From Rhodamnia argentea (Eukaryota > Streptophyta > Magnoliopsida > Myrtales > Myrtaceae): a stretch of DNA of 64,000 bases. The translations under genes were made by a program, and so were the position numbers. Of this stretch, positions 25,182 to 37,085 are shown piece after piece; positions within the stretch are counted from its first letter, which is position 1, and the number at the start of each line of letters is the position of its first letter. Where the stretch lies: positions 6,054,501 through 6,118,500 of the forward strand of contig NC_063159.1 in assembly GCF_020921035.1 (NCBI RefSeq). The letters run 5' to 3'. A model generated the notes under the pieces. It searched no databases. It was not told where the DNA came from and saw nothing but the letters and a program-made list of their open reading frames with translations.

Positions 25182-27480
25182 GTTTGGCTGTGGATTATGG
25201 TTGTACCAAAGTGAGTTTTAGGAAGGTGTGTGAAGGAGAAGGAGGAGGAGGGGGAGATGGAGGGGCAAGACAGGGAGTTAGAGATATTGGTGTCTCTTTA
25301 AGGCAGGGGGACAAACCAGATGATGAAGTCACACATGACCATAGAGCAGGATAGATGGGACATAAGATGTGAACTATAATAATGTAAGGATTTGATTGGT
25401 CTAAAGATCTGTGTCCATATGGTAACCCATATAAGGGCTTGGACGACAAAGGGTGTGCCTAGTCTTATTATGTGCAGACATTTTCTTGACCCTTCTTTCC
25501 TTATATTAATCGAGTTATTGAATATTTAGAATAAATCCCGAAATTCAAAAGTACCAGTTATTCAATAAAGACCTAAAATTTAAACCACATGATAGAATTC
25601 TCACCAAAGCCAAATAAAATAGTGGGAGGAATCTATAGCACTCTGTGCTTCTAGTTACATCCCGTTTAGAATGGCATGATGAGATCACAAGACAAGATTT
25701 CAAGATTTTAATCAAACTTATCTTAAGTATTTGTATTATACTGTATTGACAAGATTCAACCCGTATAATGTACCAATAATATCTACACGTGATTCTCCTG
25801 GTAGAGAATATATCTGAGGAGCAGAATCGATCTCTATCAAAACAAGGGCTTGATGCTTGACACCAACTCAACCATATTCCAATGAATAATCCTTATCGCT
25901 GTACTTTTTATAATGGACTTCTTCCCTTTTTATAATAAAGGATACTCAAACATTTGGCTCGACAGATCCCCAAGGATGCATGTAAACCGTCCTATCCATT
26001 TGCATCTGATGAGGCTCCAACGGCAGAATTGAAAGAGTGGCCACCAAGGTTACTTTGAATGAAAGACGCGATTAGACTTGGGAGTTTGTTGTGTTCGAGC
26101 CAAGTGCTTGGCTACTCAACCAACTCCGTAAGGATTTCTTTTTTTCTTTTATAAATGTCAAACATGGACCAGTGACATATACGAAGTGGACAAATGATAT
26201 TTTTTTTGAGTTGGATTCTACATTAAGGCCCCCAATTTTAACTTTAGGGACACTTAAAGTTGACAATCAATTCAAGTACAAGTGATTAATCATCATATGC
26301 CATGCCATGATGCCATACGCGCTATGATACCATGTGACCATCCTGTTGGCGTGAAGAGTTGCCGAGACTAGGACCATAACGACATCCAATCGAAAATGGG
26401 GAGAGTAAAATACGTGCAAAACTCTTTTCATTATGTCACAAGTGTTGTCAAGTTCATGACATGATGAACAAGCAAATTCAAGGACTAAAAGTAAACTTTT
26501 GCCTCCAAATTTTCGGGGTCTTAATTTCCAACATGGTATTTTCGAGCCTAGGCTCCTACATTGAGTAGTTTCTTCGTTCGATGGCTCATAATACAAGTAA
26601 TTTTCCAATCACTTGGATAGTTTAAGCTTAAAGTCAGAATCCCAAAATTTCTAAAGCGGGACTTACAAAATCATTGTCCACAGTTCTGTATGTTCTTCTC
26701 TTTTAGTGTAAATGCTATTTATGCCTCACGTATAGCTATCGCGAACCTACATAGAATTGATTTTGCCATAGAACATGGACCATAAGAGATTGCTTGCATG
26801 AAGAGGGGTCTGAGCACGACCAGATGCACTATTAATGCAGAAATTGAGTACCACCCAGATGTGGTCCATGAAGGCATAAATGCATATTTTGGCCCCTTGC
26901 CTTCTCCTTTCTTGACACATTTTCCTTTATTTGTGTTGATTTTTTCCCCTTGAAATGAGAAAAACGAGAGAGAACCCCAGCATATCGAGCACCACTAACT
27001 TGACCGTGAATTTTTATTTTTTCCTTTCGTATATATTGTATAATCATTTAAATTGACTTTGGCTTATCTAGACGCTTTTCAATTAAAAAGGATGTAGGGT
27101 CGAGTCTAATAAAAAGTATTTATATGCTATTGTTATGTTTGAATGATGTTTGTCATGTCTAACTATTAATTATATTTTTCTTGTTTTATTGTTACATGAT
27201 TTTATGGGAAAATGACACTACCAACAAAGGGATGTTGACTAACAATGTTAGAGAGGGGTGAAAAGGCGATTACAAGAACTTGACAAGGTAATGCAGAATT
27301 CAAAAAAGGGTCAAGTTTTTTTTTTTTTTCAATCCAGAAAAAAAGGTCAAGTTGGATATGAGCAGGACAGTGTGAATATGATAAGAGTCATGATAATATT
27401 CAGTAATGCAGAAGTTTCTACCAAGTAAAAAGTGGGTATGAGCATAGAGATAGAAGATTTTGCACATAGGGCTTTACGGT
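25182..27480. other. Intergenic DNA upstream of the DUF688-like gene
   Basis: The 25182-25450 part should hold the leader and promoter of the minus-strand gene. The rest is AT-rich with no convincing gene. A 113-codon frame at 26267-26608 (minus) shows no motif. Confidence 0.5.
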
Positions 27481-27818
27481 GGTTCGGCTTGGTGTAAGCT
27501 TACGTCCACTCTCCTATATTAAAAGTCTACTGACTAGATTTTACTAGTCAATCGTTGAAAGGTTACAGTAGTAAGTGCTGCTTATACTTAAGCACTTCTT
27601 CTCGAAACTAGTGCTACTTATATTCAAGTTGATAAGACTCATTATCTCACACCTAAACACAAAGCCAAGTCGAAGGGGCTTAAGTTCAACGCGGGGCTAT
27701 AGTCCTTCTGTTTTCACTAAATACAGTGCCACTCTATCGACATTTCTCAAAATGCTTACAGTCGTATGCTCTCGGATGACAAAAGAATATAAAGCTCTCT
27801 CCAAGATTAGGACTTATT

Positions 27819-27820
<2 letters not shown>

Positions 27821-27883
<63 letters not shown>

Positions 27884-27888
27884 CCCCC
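27821..27888 (+). repeat. (CT)30 microsatellite plus C8
   Basis: Sixty bases of perfect CT dinucleotide, followed by eight C. A long pure tract like this is likely highly polymorphic. It also creates an artificial minus-strand reading frame. Confidence 0.98.
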
Positions 27889-28329
27889 AACGCCTTGATC
27901 TCGTACTATAGTCCTCCGTATCCAAACTTTCTATTGGACAATCATCTAGAGGATCAATCTCCAAGCTAGCGACGATTATTAAGAAGATCAAGGTAGCCAT
28001 TGATGTTGAATAGCTATAGATCCCTTAGATTTGGTCACCCATGAAATCAAATCTTGGTTCCCCAAATTAAGTGCTTTAGCTATGAAAAGAATCTTGCCTT
28101 CCGGACAATAATCAACTAATCAAGATATCTGGCATGATTGGATATTCTGTAGAGATAATTTTTAAGATTGATAGTCAACCAAGTTCTTATAAAGTGAGAA
28201 TCTTTGAAAAAAAAATGTGTCGATAAATTGTCACGGGTAGGTTAGCTAAGTAGGACATAACACCTTGATTCTAAGTCAATATGAACTCTACATTCTTCTA
28301 TACTTTTTCATGTAGGTTCTTCCAATCAC
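27889..28329. other. Intergenic DNA
   Basis: No gene or element recognised. Confidence 0.5.
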
Positions 28330-28990
28330 AAAGAGAAATGGCAATTAAGTTCTAAAACTATCCAAAAAAATGCAATTAAGTCCTAAAACTTATCAAATTA
28401 ATACAAACAAGTCTTTCCATTAACTCTGTCCTACTTAGCTAACTGAAAATGCTGACTTTCACTTCTATGTTATTTTCTCTATCCTATGTGACCTTGATGT
28501 AGCTGAAATGACGTCGTTTTGAACCAAAACATCATCTTTTAATATAAATTTTATTTAAGTTTTTTAGAAAAAATTACAAATAAGACAAAAATAAGGAAAA
28601 GAAGAAGAAGAAGGGAAAGACCGAAACGTAGGTGAGGGTTTGCAACCCTCACTGCCCCATCACTGGGAAGTGCCGGCCATAGTGAGGGGATGGCTAGCAG
28701 GGGTCGTCGAGGCCCAGATCTAGGCCCTCTACCAACGATCCTCGTTTATAGTTGGCGAGGGTCACTTGCTAATGGCCGGGGCCCTATGACCCCCACTAGC
28801 CATCGTTTGCCCATCCCGATGATGGTAGGGCAGCAGCGGCAAGGGTCGTAGGCCCTCACTTGAGTTTTCCTTTTTTTTTTTTTTTAGTTTGCTTTTTAGT
28901 ATGATTAATATATTTGTATTAGAAATTCAAATTATGACCAAAACGAGGTCATTTTAGCTTTATATTTCATGTTTTAGCCACATTATTGTC
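28330..28990. mobile_element. Foldback-type element with GC-rich core
   Basis: The left part holds 'gcaattaagtcctaaaac' repeats and an AT-rich linker. A GC-rich core with gtgagggtttgcaaccctca and ggcgagggtc motifs follows at about 28625-28860, then a T-run. The architecture parallels 14425-15424 and 20110-20560, and several core motifs (gaggg, ggccggg, ggcgagg) recur. The ends are not resolved. Confidence 0.5.
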
Positions 28991-29225
28991 ACGTAAAAGA
29001 CAGAGAAAAAAAAAGCCATGCAGTTGAGAGCGCTCCTTCACTACAATGAACGCTCGAAGTACTGGCATTTTCTTCTACTCGGTTGAACCAACAAAATCTA
29101 GCAAAGTAACTTAATTCGTCATAGATGTAGCGCTATTCGTCTTGTCTTATATTTGTTTTGTCTTCATTGTCGTCCTTGTCGCGATCCCGGCGGGCTCTCT
29201 CTGGTTGAGCGCTTGTCCCTTTTGG

Positions 29226-29750
29226 TCACTTTTGCCGGTCCCCATGTCTTTCCCTTAGGTTGTCATTTCTAGTGCCAACATCATTTCTCCTTTGGTTCTT
29301 TATCACTGAAGATGACACTTTCATTTCATCATCCTTTGCCGAGACCTTACACATTTGTTTGTCTAAAGCCTCTTGGTTGGCATATTTATTCTCCAACTCA
29401 GTCATAGTCTGGTCCTTCACCCATCCACGAGTGGCCGCAACCGTATTGTTATATTCCGGCCTCAACCCATAAATGATAATACTAACTCAACATAATATCT
29501 TGTTGCGACATCGACAATAGCTTGTTCTCCAATCTTTGTAACTCGGCACGATTCGTCCTCGTGTACAATGCTGCCAAAGCGTCCCATGCCTCCTTTGGGG
29601 TCCTCACACTCATGATTTGTTTGAAGTTCGATGGTAACATAATCTCGCTAGATTCCTTTCTTATCAAGAATTTCCTCAAGATTCACATCCATTGATTCCG
29701 TTGCACCCTTTTGTAAGGTGTCAACGGAAATCATGGCAAGCACTATTGCC
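29226..29750 (-). pseudogene. Copia gag (UBN2-type) relic
   Basis: Minus-strand frames contain TPKEAWDALAALYTRTN and LQRLENKLLSMSQQD (29482-29679), then in another frame RPEYNNTVAATRGW and LENKYANQEALDKQM (29226-29465). Together these are typical of the UBN2/gag region of copia polyproteins. The frame is broken between the parts, and no LTR or pol is seen nearby. A fragment only. Confidence 0.8.
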
Positions 29751-30489
29751 ATGGATATTCTTTTGACAACAATCAATTGAATCTGCTTAAAGAAAAGCGT
29801 ATCCCAAAGAAGACATTATGGGATTTTTTTCCCCACCAGAAATAGCAATCTGGAGTGCTTTCCGGTCTCTTCATTCGAGTCTCGTATGTGCTGCAACAAC
29901 TCATTTTTCTATTACAACAGCAAGAATGTGGAGAGCATTATCCGCCTTTGATCTTCCACTTCCTCAGCTCCTCATCGTCGATGGGTAGAATGGTGTTGCT
30001 ACCGTCAACAATATCTCACAACTTTCTACTTGGCAGTTAAAACTGCGCTCGAGTACTCCAAGTAGTTGTTGAGTTTTCTCCACATTGCCAACCGAACTCG
30101 AAATGTCCACCATCGTAACTTTGATTATAATGCCTAGCACTATACCAAGTAAGCTTGGTCCCAGATCATTCAGTCACTATTGCTGACTGTCCATTGGCAG
30201 AACTCCGACGGATTTCGGTCCCTACCCGCTTGCTCACGCATAATGGTCCCGGACCACTGTCTTCACGCATGGCGTCTTTTGGTCGATGGGCTCACGATCC
30301 CCAATTGCCTGCTCAAGTACCACTTATTGAGGAAAAATACAAATCTCGCTTAAAGAAAACACTCTTTTTATAAGAGACTATCTCTAAGACATTGATCAGG
30401 AGAACTTCTTACGCGAATTGCACACCCATATGGGAGCACTTCTTGGCTATCTATAGGCCTAACAAAGAGGGGTAACTACTTCCTAGATA
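29751..30489. other. Intergenic DNA
   Basis: Mixed composition; no gene recognised. It could be further sequence from the same retroelement as the gag relic. Confidence 0.4.
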
Positions 30490-31130
30490 TTAGGGCATAT
30501 CGATTCCCATTACGGTCCGGTCCCCGCCCGCACCAGAACTGGGGACCGAACCGATTTCCAATTTCCAGAACCGGGGACCAGTCCTACTCTCAAGCGATCC
30601 AGTGGAACCGGTCAAGGTGCGCATCACTCCTACAAAAAGAAGGGCATATTTTGCTCCTATCATTGAAAAATGAAAAATTGATTATTACATGATTGTCCAC
30701 TGGACAATCATGTTTGTACATGCGATCTTATATTAAAGATCAGAGTAGCTTTACTGTAGCGAGTCCAATGTCTCTTAATTACCTTACAAAGTCTGCAAGA
30801 GTACTAATGAGACAAGCGCAAAGCACCGAAAAAAAAAAGAATGAAAAATGGAAAACAGAGTTTGCAACTTGAGCTAGACAAAGCTTAAGGAAAATCCTCC
30901 GCTTGGGGTTTGGATGAGCCAGAGCCAGCGTTCCCATCATCAGCCAAAACCAGGGGATTTGACTGCGTGAGACGCCAACAGGAAATTCTTCAGAATGACA
31001 ATCAAACCGTCCGGACATCAGTTTCAATTTTAAAGAATCGAAAATCGGACCGGCACTTCTTGGAATAGAACCAAATTGACCGGTCTAGGCGGTTCCAAGT
31101 TCAGTTGATCCATTATACTCAGCCCTACTA
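30490..31130. repeat. Dispersed repeat with 'ggaccgg/ccggtcc' ends
   Basis: The left end (ggtccggtccccgcc... cagaactggggaccgaaccg) and right end (aatcggaccggc... ggtctaggcggttcc... cattatactcagccctac) share motifs and order with 43563-43955. It looks like a non-autonomous element with semi-palindromic ends. It is non-coding. Confidence 0.5.
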
Positions 31131-31455
31131 GATATCTTTATAAAATATTAAATTTGGCCAATCTATTAAACACACGTTCTTAGAGAAAAAACATCTCACA
31201 AGAAAGTGTCTAGATATTCACGGAGTAGCCTAGAAAAATTTAAAACTCTCGAAAAAAAAAGAAAAAGAAAGGAGGTGTAACATTTTATTCGCCCCCAAAC
31301 CCCAAGTAGAATGGGCAAACCAATCCATTGTAATCATCGCGGCGTGGTAAATCGGCCGTGGCACGACCACGTTGAGCTTGGGAAAATGCCTCACAGAAAA
31401 AGCTCTCCCCGGCCATCTTTAGGCTTGCCTTGATCCAGAAATTTTGCTTGTATAA

Positions 31456-31810
31456 TCATGTGGTGGGCAGACCTCTGCTTTTCCTAAATTGGACCAAACT
31501 ATAAGCTACGATGGAATCATGGGGAAGGGGAGTCGCCACTGGCGACCGAGAGTAAGCCAAAGCCGGCTGGAGATGCAGCGCCCGTCGTGCCACAGCCCCG
31601 AACAAACCAGCATGCGTTGTGCTCGGATTCTGCCTAACTCTGGAATCAACAAGCTCAGGCATGCCCGACACCATCTTAAACAGCGGCTCGTCACGCGTCG
31701 TGTCGAGGATGGTCGCTTTGGCCCGCAGCTCGGCCGCATGAGCTCGCTACACTTGAGAAGCCGGTGTCGCCCCCTGCGTTGACGACGAACGCGCGCGACT
31801 CGGTCAAAAC
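31456..31810 (-). pseudogene. Possible gene remnant, unrecognised
   Basis: On the minus strand, two overlapping frames read like ordinary protein: FVVNAGGDTGFSS near 31750-31790 in one, and ELRAKATILDTTRDEPLFK then MVSGMPELVDSRVRQNP in the next (31456-31735). They look like one coding segment broken by a frameshift and a stop. GC content is higher than in the surroundings. I do not recognise the family. It may instead be chance coding potential in the GC-rich upstream region of the plus-strand gene at 32353. Confidence 0.3.
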
Positions 31811-32352
31811 TCAGAAAGAGGTCTCGGCCTCAGTAGTTAGCCGTTGACTCAGGCTTTTGAGGGTGCTAGCCGTTGCGACTCCTGTCTCTCTCTCTCTCTC
31901 TCTCCTCGGATTCAAGATACGATGATGTCTCTCCCGTTTCGGACAAGCGGCACTCCGAGTGGGACCCACCCCGCCCCCACCACGCCTGCTGTCCCCTTGT
32001 CTCGGCCTCCCCCCCGGTTTCCCCCTCTAATTACGCCCGCTGCCCAGAGCAAATGGCCCCGTAATTCCACGCTCCTCTCGGGGGCATTTTCGGTAGGGGA
32101 AAAAGAAGAAGGAATCCCAACGGACACTGGACCAGAGTGCTCTCGAGCATTCACTGGGAAGCAGGAGGGATCGACACCGTCTTTTAATAGTGGGCTTTGT
32201 CTCTTTGCTTGTTGCCTCCACTCGCCTCTCTCTCTCTCTCTGTGCTCGCGGACATCGATGAATGCCAGATTTTGGTGAACGTGAATCCTTGATTTTGTCC
32301 TCTTGCTTGTCTTGTTTCTGGGTTCGTCTCTCTCGTTTTTCCTTCCTTTCCC
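31811..32352 (+). promoter_or_regulatory. Promoter/leader region of the WEB-family gene
   Basis: GC-rich for this window, with CT-rich tracts at 31885-31903 and 32225-32243, typical of plant leaders. I see no clear TATA box. Reading frames inside it lack motifs and overlap the expected leader. Confidence 0.45.
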
Positions 32353-32559
32353 ATGGCTGAAACCCTAGCCCTGCGTCCCGAGCCGGCCCCGGAGGCCGGT
32401 TCGGGCGTGAAGCCCGGCAATGCCGGTGATAATGGTGGAGGGGTGAGGGCGGAGATCGACACGTCGGCTCCGTTCGAGTCCGTCAAGGAGGCGGTGAGTC
32501 GGTTCGGCGGGAGCGGTTTCTGGAAGCCCTCTCATCTTCTCAAGTCCCCTGAAACTCAG

Positions 32560-32600
<41 letters not shown>

Positions 32601-34743
32601 GTGCTTACTTTGAGCTTGCCTTGGGAATGCAGTTGCCGTTTTCTGTTTTTGCTGTAGTTCGTTGATGGGTTGGGCGATTCATTTTGAGTAAAGTAGAAAG
32701 CTTTTTGTTTTTAAGGAGCCACGAGATCATGGCTGGTCTGGACTTGAACACTAGCTCCTGGATAGGAGTTTGATGAGTTTATATGTAAAATGGCTTGGAT
32801 GCAACTGATTTCGTTGAGAAATAAGTTCACATTGATCAGTTTCGACGTTTCAATTTAGCTGTGAATCGGGGAAACTTCCTGTTTGAGAGCTCGGCCAGAC
32901 TTGGTTCCCAGTTTGTCTGTGAGTTTCTGTTGAGTAATCGGGCTGCTTTTTTAGTGGTGTAGTGAAAATGGTGTTCTTCGTGGCTGGGTTTTTTTGCTTC
33001 GGTTGCCCTGTTATTCATTTCCACAGCATTGTTTCCTCTTTGTTTCGGCCTGTAGCATGTGCACATGAGCTTCCTTGTTTTGTGTTCTCTGATTTGGTTG
33101 GGAATATGCATTGCGAGTATGCTTGTTGCGTTACTAAACATACTACGTGCATGATGAAATCGCTATCTTCCATATCGGTTGTTGTCCATTAGTACTTTGG
33201 GACTGAGAAGACAAGAGTTGTTGATAATTTCTAGTCTTCTGAGTTATTTCTTATTTGGAACAGAACGGGGAAGAGGTTGACTTAGTGAAACTGGAAGAGC
33301 AGGCGTCACAGCTGGAGAAGGATCTGATTGTAAAGGAGCGGGAGACTTTGGATGTCTTGAAGGAGTTGGAATCAACAAAAATCATTGTTGAAGAACTTAA
33401 AGCAAAGCTTCAGAAGGAAACATCTGAAATGAATGTCGCGCTTGAGACCAGTGTGAATAATGAAAATGTTGATCCTATGGAACATGAAGCTGAAAAGGAA
33501 AATCACTATGAAGGCGGTTCGCTGAATGGATTGGGCGGCCCAGTTTCCTGTCCTTCTTCATCCCCGGGGTTAATCCTAATGGAACTGAAACAAGCTAAGT
33601 TGAACCTTACCAGGACCACTAATGATCTCAGCGATATCCGTGGTTCTGTAGATTCGCTTAATAGGAAACTAGAGAAGGAAAGGGTTTCCCTTGAGAAGAC
33701 TCGGGAGAGGTTGACTCAGAATTCGTCGAAGATATCTTCACTCGAGGAAGAGCTAAACCAGGCGAGACTAAAAATGCAAATGGCAAAAGAAGCAGGAACT
33801 AACTCACCTGATTGCCCTTCTGCTCTTACAAGGGAGTTCCATCGCTTGAGCTCTGAGGCGGAACAGTTCAAGATAATGGCAGAAGCTGCGAAGCTTGAGG
33901 TTCAGAGAGCCATATCTGAGATTGAGCAGACTAAAACTAAAATTAGAACAGCCGAGATGAGGTTGGTTGCAGCTAGAAAAATGAAGGAAGCTGCTAGAGC
34001 AACAGAAGCTGTTGCTCTCGCTGAAATTAAGGCTTTATCAAAGAGTGAGAGCTCAACAGGTGAAGTGACTCTAACATCTGAGGAGTACTCTTTACTAACC
34101 TCCCAAGCTCGCGAAGCAGAAGAAAAATCTAAGAAGAGAGTACTGAGCATGATGCTCCAAGTCGATGTGGCAAACATTTCTAAAACGGAGATACTAAAGA
34201 GGGTAGAGGAGGCAACAGAGGAAGTAAAAATAAGCAAGAAGGCTTTAGAAGAAGCTCTTTGTAGAGTGGATGCTGCTAATCATGGAAAGCTCGCAGTTGA
34301 GGAGGCTCTTCGGAAATGGAGGTCTGACCATGGTCGCAGAAGACGTTCACTACATAACTCGACCAAGTTTAAAAATTCTGGCCCCTCTCACCTGAGGAGG
34401 GATTCCCGCCTTATTGAGGGTGGGTGAACTGAATGTGGATGACATTGAGGTGTCAAAACCCGTTCTAAAGCCGACGCTCTCGATTGGACAGATACTGAGC
34501 AATAAGCTGCTTCTAGCTGAGGAGTTTGAGTCAGGGAAATTGTCTGGAAAGGAGAGCGTGAAACGGAAGGTTTCGCTGGCTCAAATGCTTAGTAAGCAAA
34601 ACGATGTACCTATTTCTCGAAAGCCTAGAGAGGAATGTGGTCATAAGCAGTTCTCTTCCAAGAGGAGGAAATTTGGCTTCGCGCGGTTTTCACTTCTGTT
34701 GGCGAAGCAGAATAGGAAAAAGCAGAAACCATTGCTTAATTAG
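32353..34743 (+). CDS. WEB-family coiled-coil protein (apparent 1-nt frameshift near the C-terminus)
   Basis: Exon 1 is 32353-32559 (69 codons, starts MAETLALRPEP). Intron 32560-33263 starts with a CT microsatellite. Exon 2 runs from 33264. The N-terminal segment VKEAVSRFGGSGFW and the long heptad-rich region (residues about 75-420; many KLE, EEL, AKLEVQ motifs) are typical of WEB (DUF827) proteins, whose studied members affect chloroplast movement under blue light. The closest named type I recall is At2g38370-like. The frame hits TGA at 34425-34427, just after SRLIEGG. A conserved tail with SKPVLKPTLSIGQILS continues one frame over from 34426 to the stop ending at 34743. One extra G in the run at 34416-34424 explains this. 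With the shift the protein would be about 560 aa; as written it is 456. It may be a sequencing error or a real truncation. Confidence 0.88.
32564..32598 (+). repeat. CT microsatellite at the intron 1 donor
   Basis: About 17 CT repeats starting a few bases after the GT donor of intron 1 in the WEB-family gene. Length changes here alter only the intron. Confidence 0.9.
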
Positions 34744-36900
34744 ATCAATGGGGATGTCTGGAATTCAATTAGTCGATTGCTAACTGCGCAGTTTCTGTTC
34801 TAACCCATGTTTTGGCTAGCGTTCTCGCTATTCGGACTTCTGTTTTCGTATTTTATTATCCTGTTGGAGTGAGATATAATTTCTTAGTTTGTTTGGCTAG
34901 GGCTGGTTTATGCAATTGTGTTCCCAGATTCCAAGGTGGGGATTGGTGATGATGACTCCAGATTTGTACATGATCCTGTTTGCATTTGCTCCTGTTTAAG
35001 AATCAAGTACCGAATGTTGTTGTGCTAATAAGGATTGTCTGAACTGCTGGTCACGCATTGAACTGTTCGGGCCGGACTCACCGAATTTTCGCTGGAACTC
35101 AGCAAACTTTCAATTGCTGGCCATTGTTGGTTCCAGATTTCACTTGTCTTCTTGGTGAGATCATTGACTCAACTCAGGTGAGGAAAATACATCCTCCGAA
35201 CCGTCGAAACCCCGAGCAGACAACATTGCCTACACAGTTGCATCCCTGCTAACCCGAAAAACTTTGAGGTACAAGCAGGCTCACTTTCACTTGGGTCGCT
35301 TCGGTTCCAATCGTATTCCTGGCGACCAAAGTTTTCCGAAAATCCACTGGACGTGTCACTTTCACACCGTCTTAGGAAATGGCACTATTCTCCTGGCACG
35401 CAGCCAACCTCACAAACCCACAAAAATCCAAGAAATGGTATGCTCCAGGTTTCAAAAATTTCGAAACCAATGAGTACAAACTAGGTTTGGGATTTGGTAA
35501 CATACCCGTTACCATATATCACATGGCGCGTGCCCTGTGCAAAGTACGATGTAAAAAAAATAAAGGGTACCTTGCATAACATTGAAGTAAACATGTATGT
35601 GTTTGAACTATTTACAGTATTCTCTGTTCTTTATAAATTTTTCACCTTTAGATGGGGGAATTGATAGGACAAAGTAGATCTACCTTTGCAATTTGTTTCT
35701 TGTAGCGTGATATCTTTGTATTTGTTATATCAATATGAACATGCATATTGTAATGCGTCGAAATGTTGAACGTGTTAATAATTGAAATTTTGATATTTTT
35801 CTATTTAATAGAAGAGTTATTAAAATACATTGTATTCAAGGTTTGTACATGCAATGGCAATTGAGATTATGTTCTCTCGGTTCTTTTAGAGCCACGTACT
35901 TGAAATATGGTTGACATGACTGTTAATTTGTTTTGAGCAAAAAATAAATAATTTGAAAAATATTTTTTTTTAAAAAAAAGAAGAAGATTACTAGAAAAAC
36001 GAAAAATATTTTCATTATTTACAAAAATATTTAGTTAATTTATTATCGGTAACGAAAATATTTTTATTAACTAATTATGTTAAATAATACAAGCATTAGA
36101 GTTTTAAAAAAAATACTTTTCAAATTATTCATTTTCTACAAAACAAACGAAACCCAATATTTCATTGCTTTTGCGGTTGTCGATTGATTTCGATCAAAGG
36201 GCCGGGACTCATAATTGATCGGTTTTCAAAAGTACCCAGAAGATTTGAGTCATTTGATAGATATGTTGGAACAGTGGGAGTGGAAAATTCTATGATGAGG
36301 TTCCAATTCTGAGTTAATGATTTTGTTTGGCCGAGGCCACTTTCGAGATATTGTCTAAAGGTGGCTACATTTCAACAAAACGTGCCAATTTCGTGTCAAC
36401 ATGTTAAAGGTAGGCGACTTATGTTAGGTCGTATTATGATTTTTCTCTTATTTCTGTATTCGTATCTTACCTCTTGTCATGCAAATGGATAGGTGCCCTG
36501 TATTACTATCTCGAGGTAAAGGGGTTTGATCGGAACCAAATCGATCCGGCCACCTCGCATTGTCGATGTTAATCGGATCAGGCATGCCTTTTTTCAAATT
36601 ACAGGTGCTGCAAATTTTATGGTCAATTTTGGGTCGAGCGATTTTCTCACCATACGAGCACGGATCGATTTGATAAATCTCGGAAACATGGTGGCGAAGT
36701 AATTGTAATGTAAATTTTGCTGTAATGACCAGTTTTGGGTCGATGATTACTGTGTCGGAAAGTCAACAATCAGCGGAGGAACCGAGTTTTTGTCTGTTTT
36801 TTTAACTTCATCTGAATTGAAATTTTGTCCCAAAAGCCAAAATAAAATTCTTCCCATACCCAAAAAACAAAATAAAATAAAATATTATTATTTTTATTTT
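34744..36900. other. Intergenic DNA with one AT-rich inverted-repeat element
   Basis: 34744-35040 is the 3' flank of the WEB-family gene. About 35930-36160 is an AT-rich inverted-repeat element ('aatttgttttgagcaaaa' left, 'ctacaaaacaaacgaaaccc' right) of the same type as the ones at 46600-47345. No gene is seen. Confidence 0.5.
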
Positions 36901-36939
36901 TTGGGCCTGTTTGATCGGAGGCGACTTTTTCTAGAGTAG

Positions 36940-37085
36940 ACGGCGAATGGAACGATAAAGCACACGCTTCCACGGCTTTGCCTTTCCAGCACTCCAAAGC
37001 ACCCGTCGCCCCTTTGTTCCTCTCGCTCCCTCGCTCGTGCACGATCGTAGCTCTGCTCGACAAAACCCCAGTTCGGGGGACGAAG
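36940..37085 (+). promoter_or_regulatory. Probable 5' leader exon of the saposin-like gene
   Basis: CT-rich DNA (ccctttgttcctctcgctccctcgc) ends in a good donor (gacgaag|gtaatc at 37085/37086). The acceptor before the coding start is ctctccag at 38413-38420. This implies a leader intron of about 1.3 kb, common in plants. The transcription start is not placed. Confidence 0.5.

Noticed and set aside
26267-26608. 113-codon minus-strand frame followed by a tggtatcatagc-like sequence (26321-26332 minus), suggesting an LTR and primer-binding site
   Set aside because: No matching second LTR, and LTR-end cues point in conflicting directions. Too weak to call.
27734-28000. 88-codon minus-strand frame with a long Arg-Glu repeat
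   Set aside because: It is a translation of the CT microsatellite.
31844-32278. 144-codon plus-strand frame
   Set aside because: It overlaps the expected promoter and leader of the WEB-family gene and has simple-sequence Ser/Leu runs from CT repeats, no domain.
34422-34499. A small intron to explain the WEB-gene frame change
   Set aside because: A gt...ag removal here would delete the conserved KPTLSIGQ segment; a one-base shift fits better.
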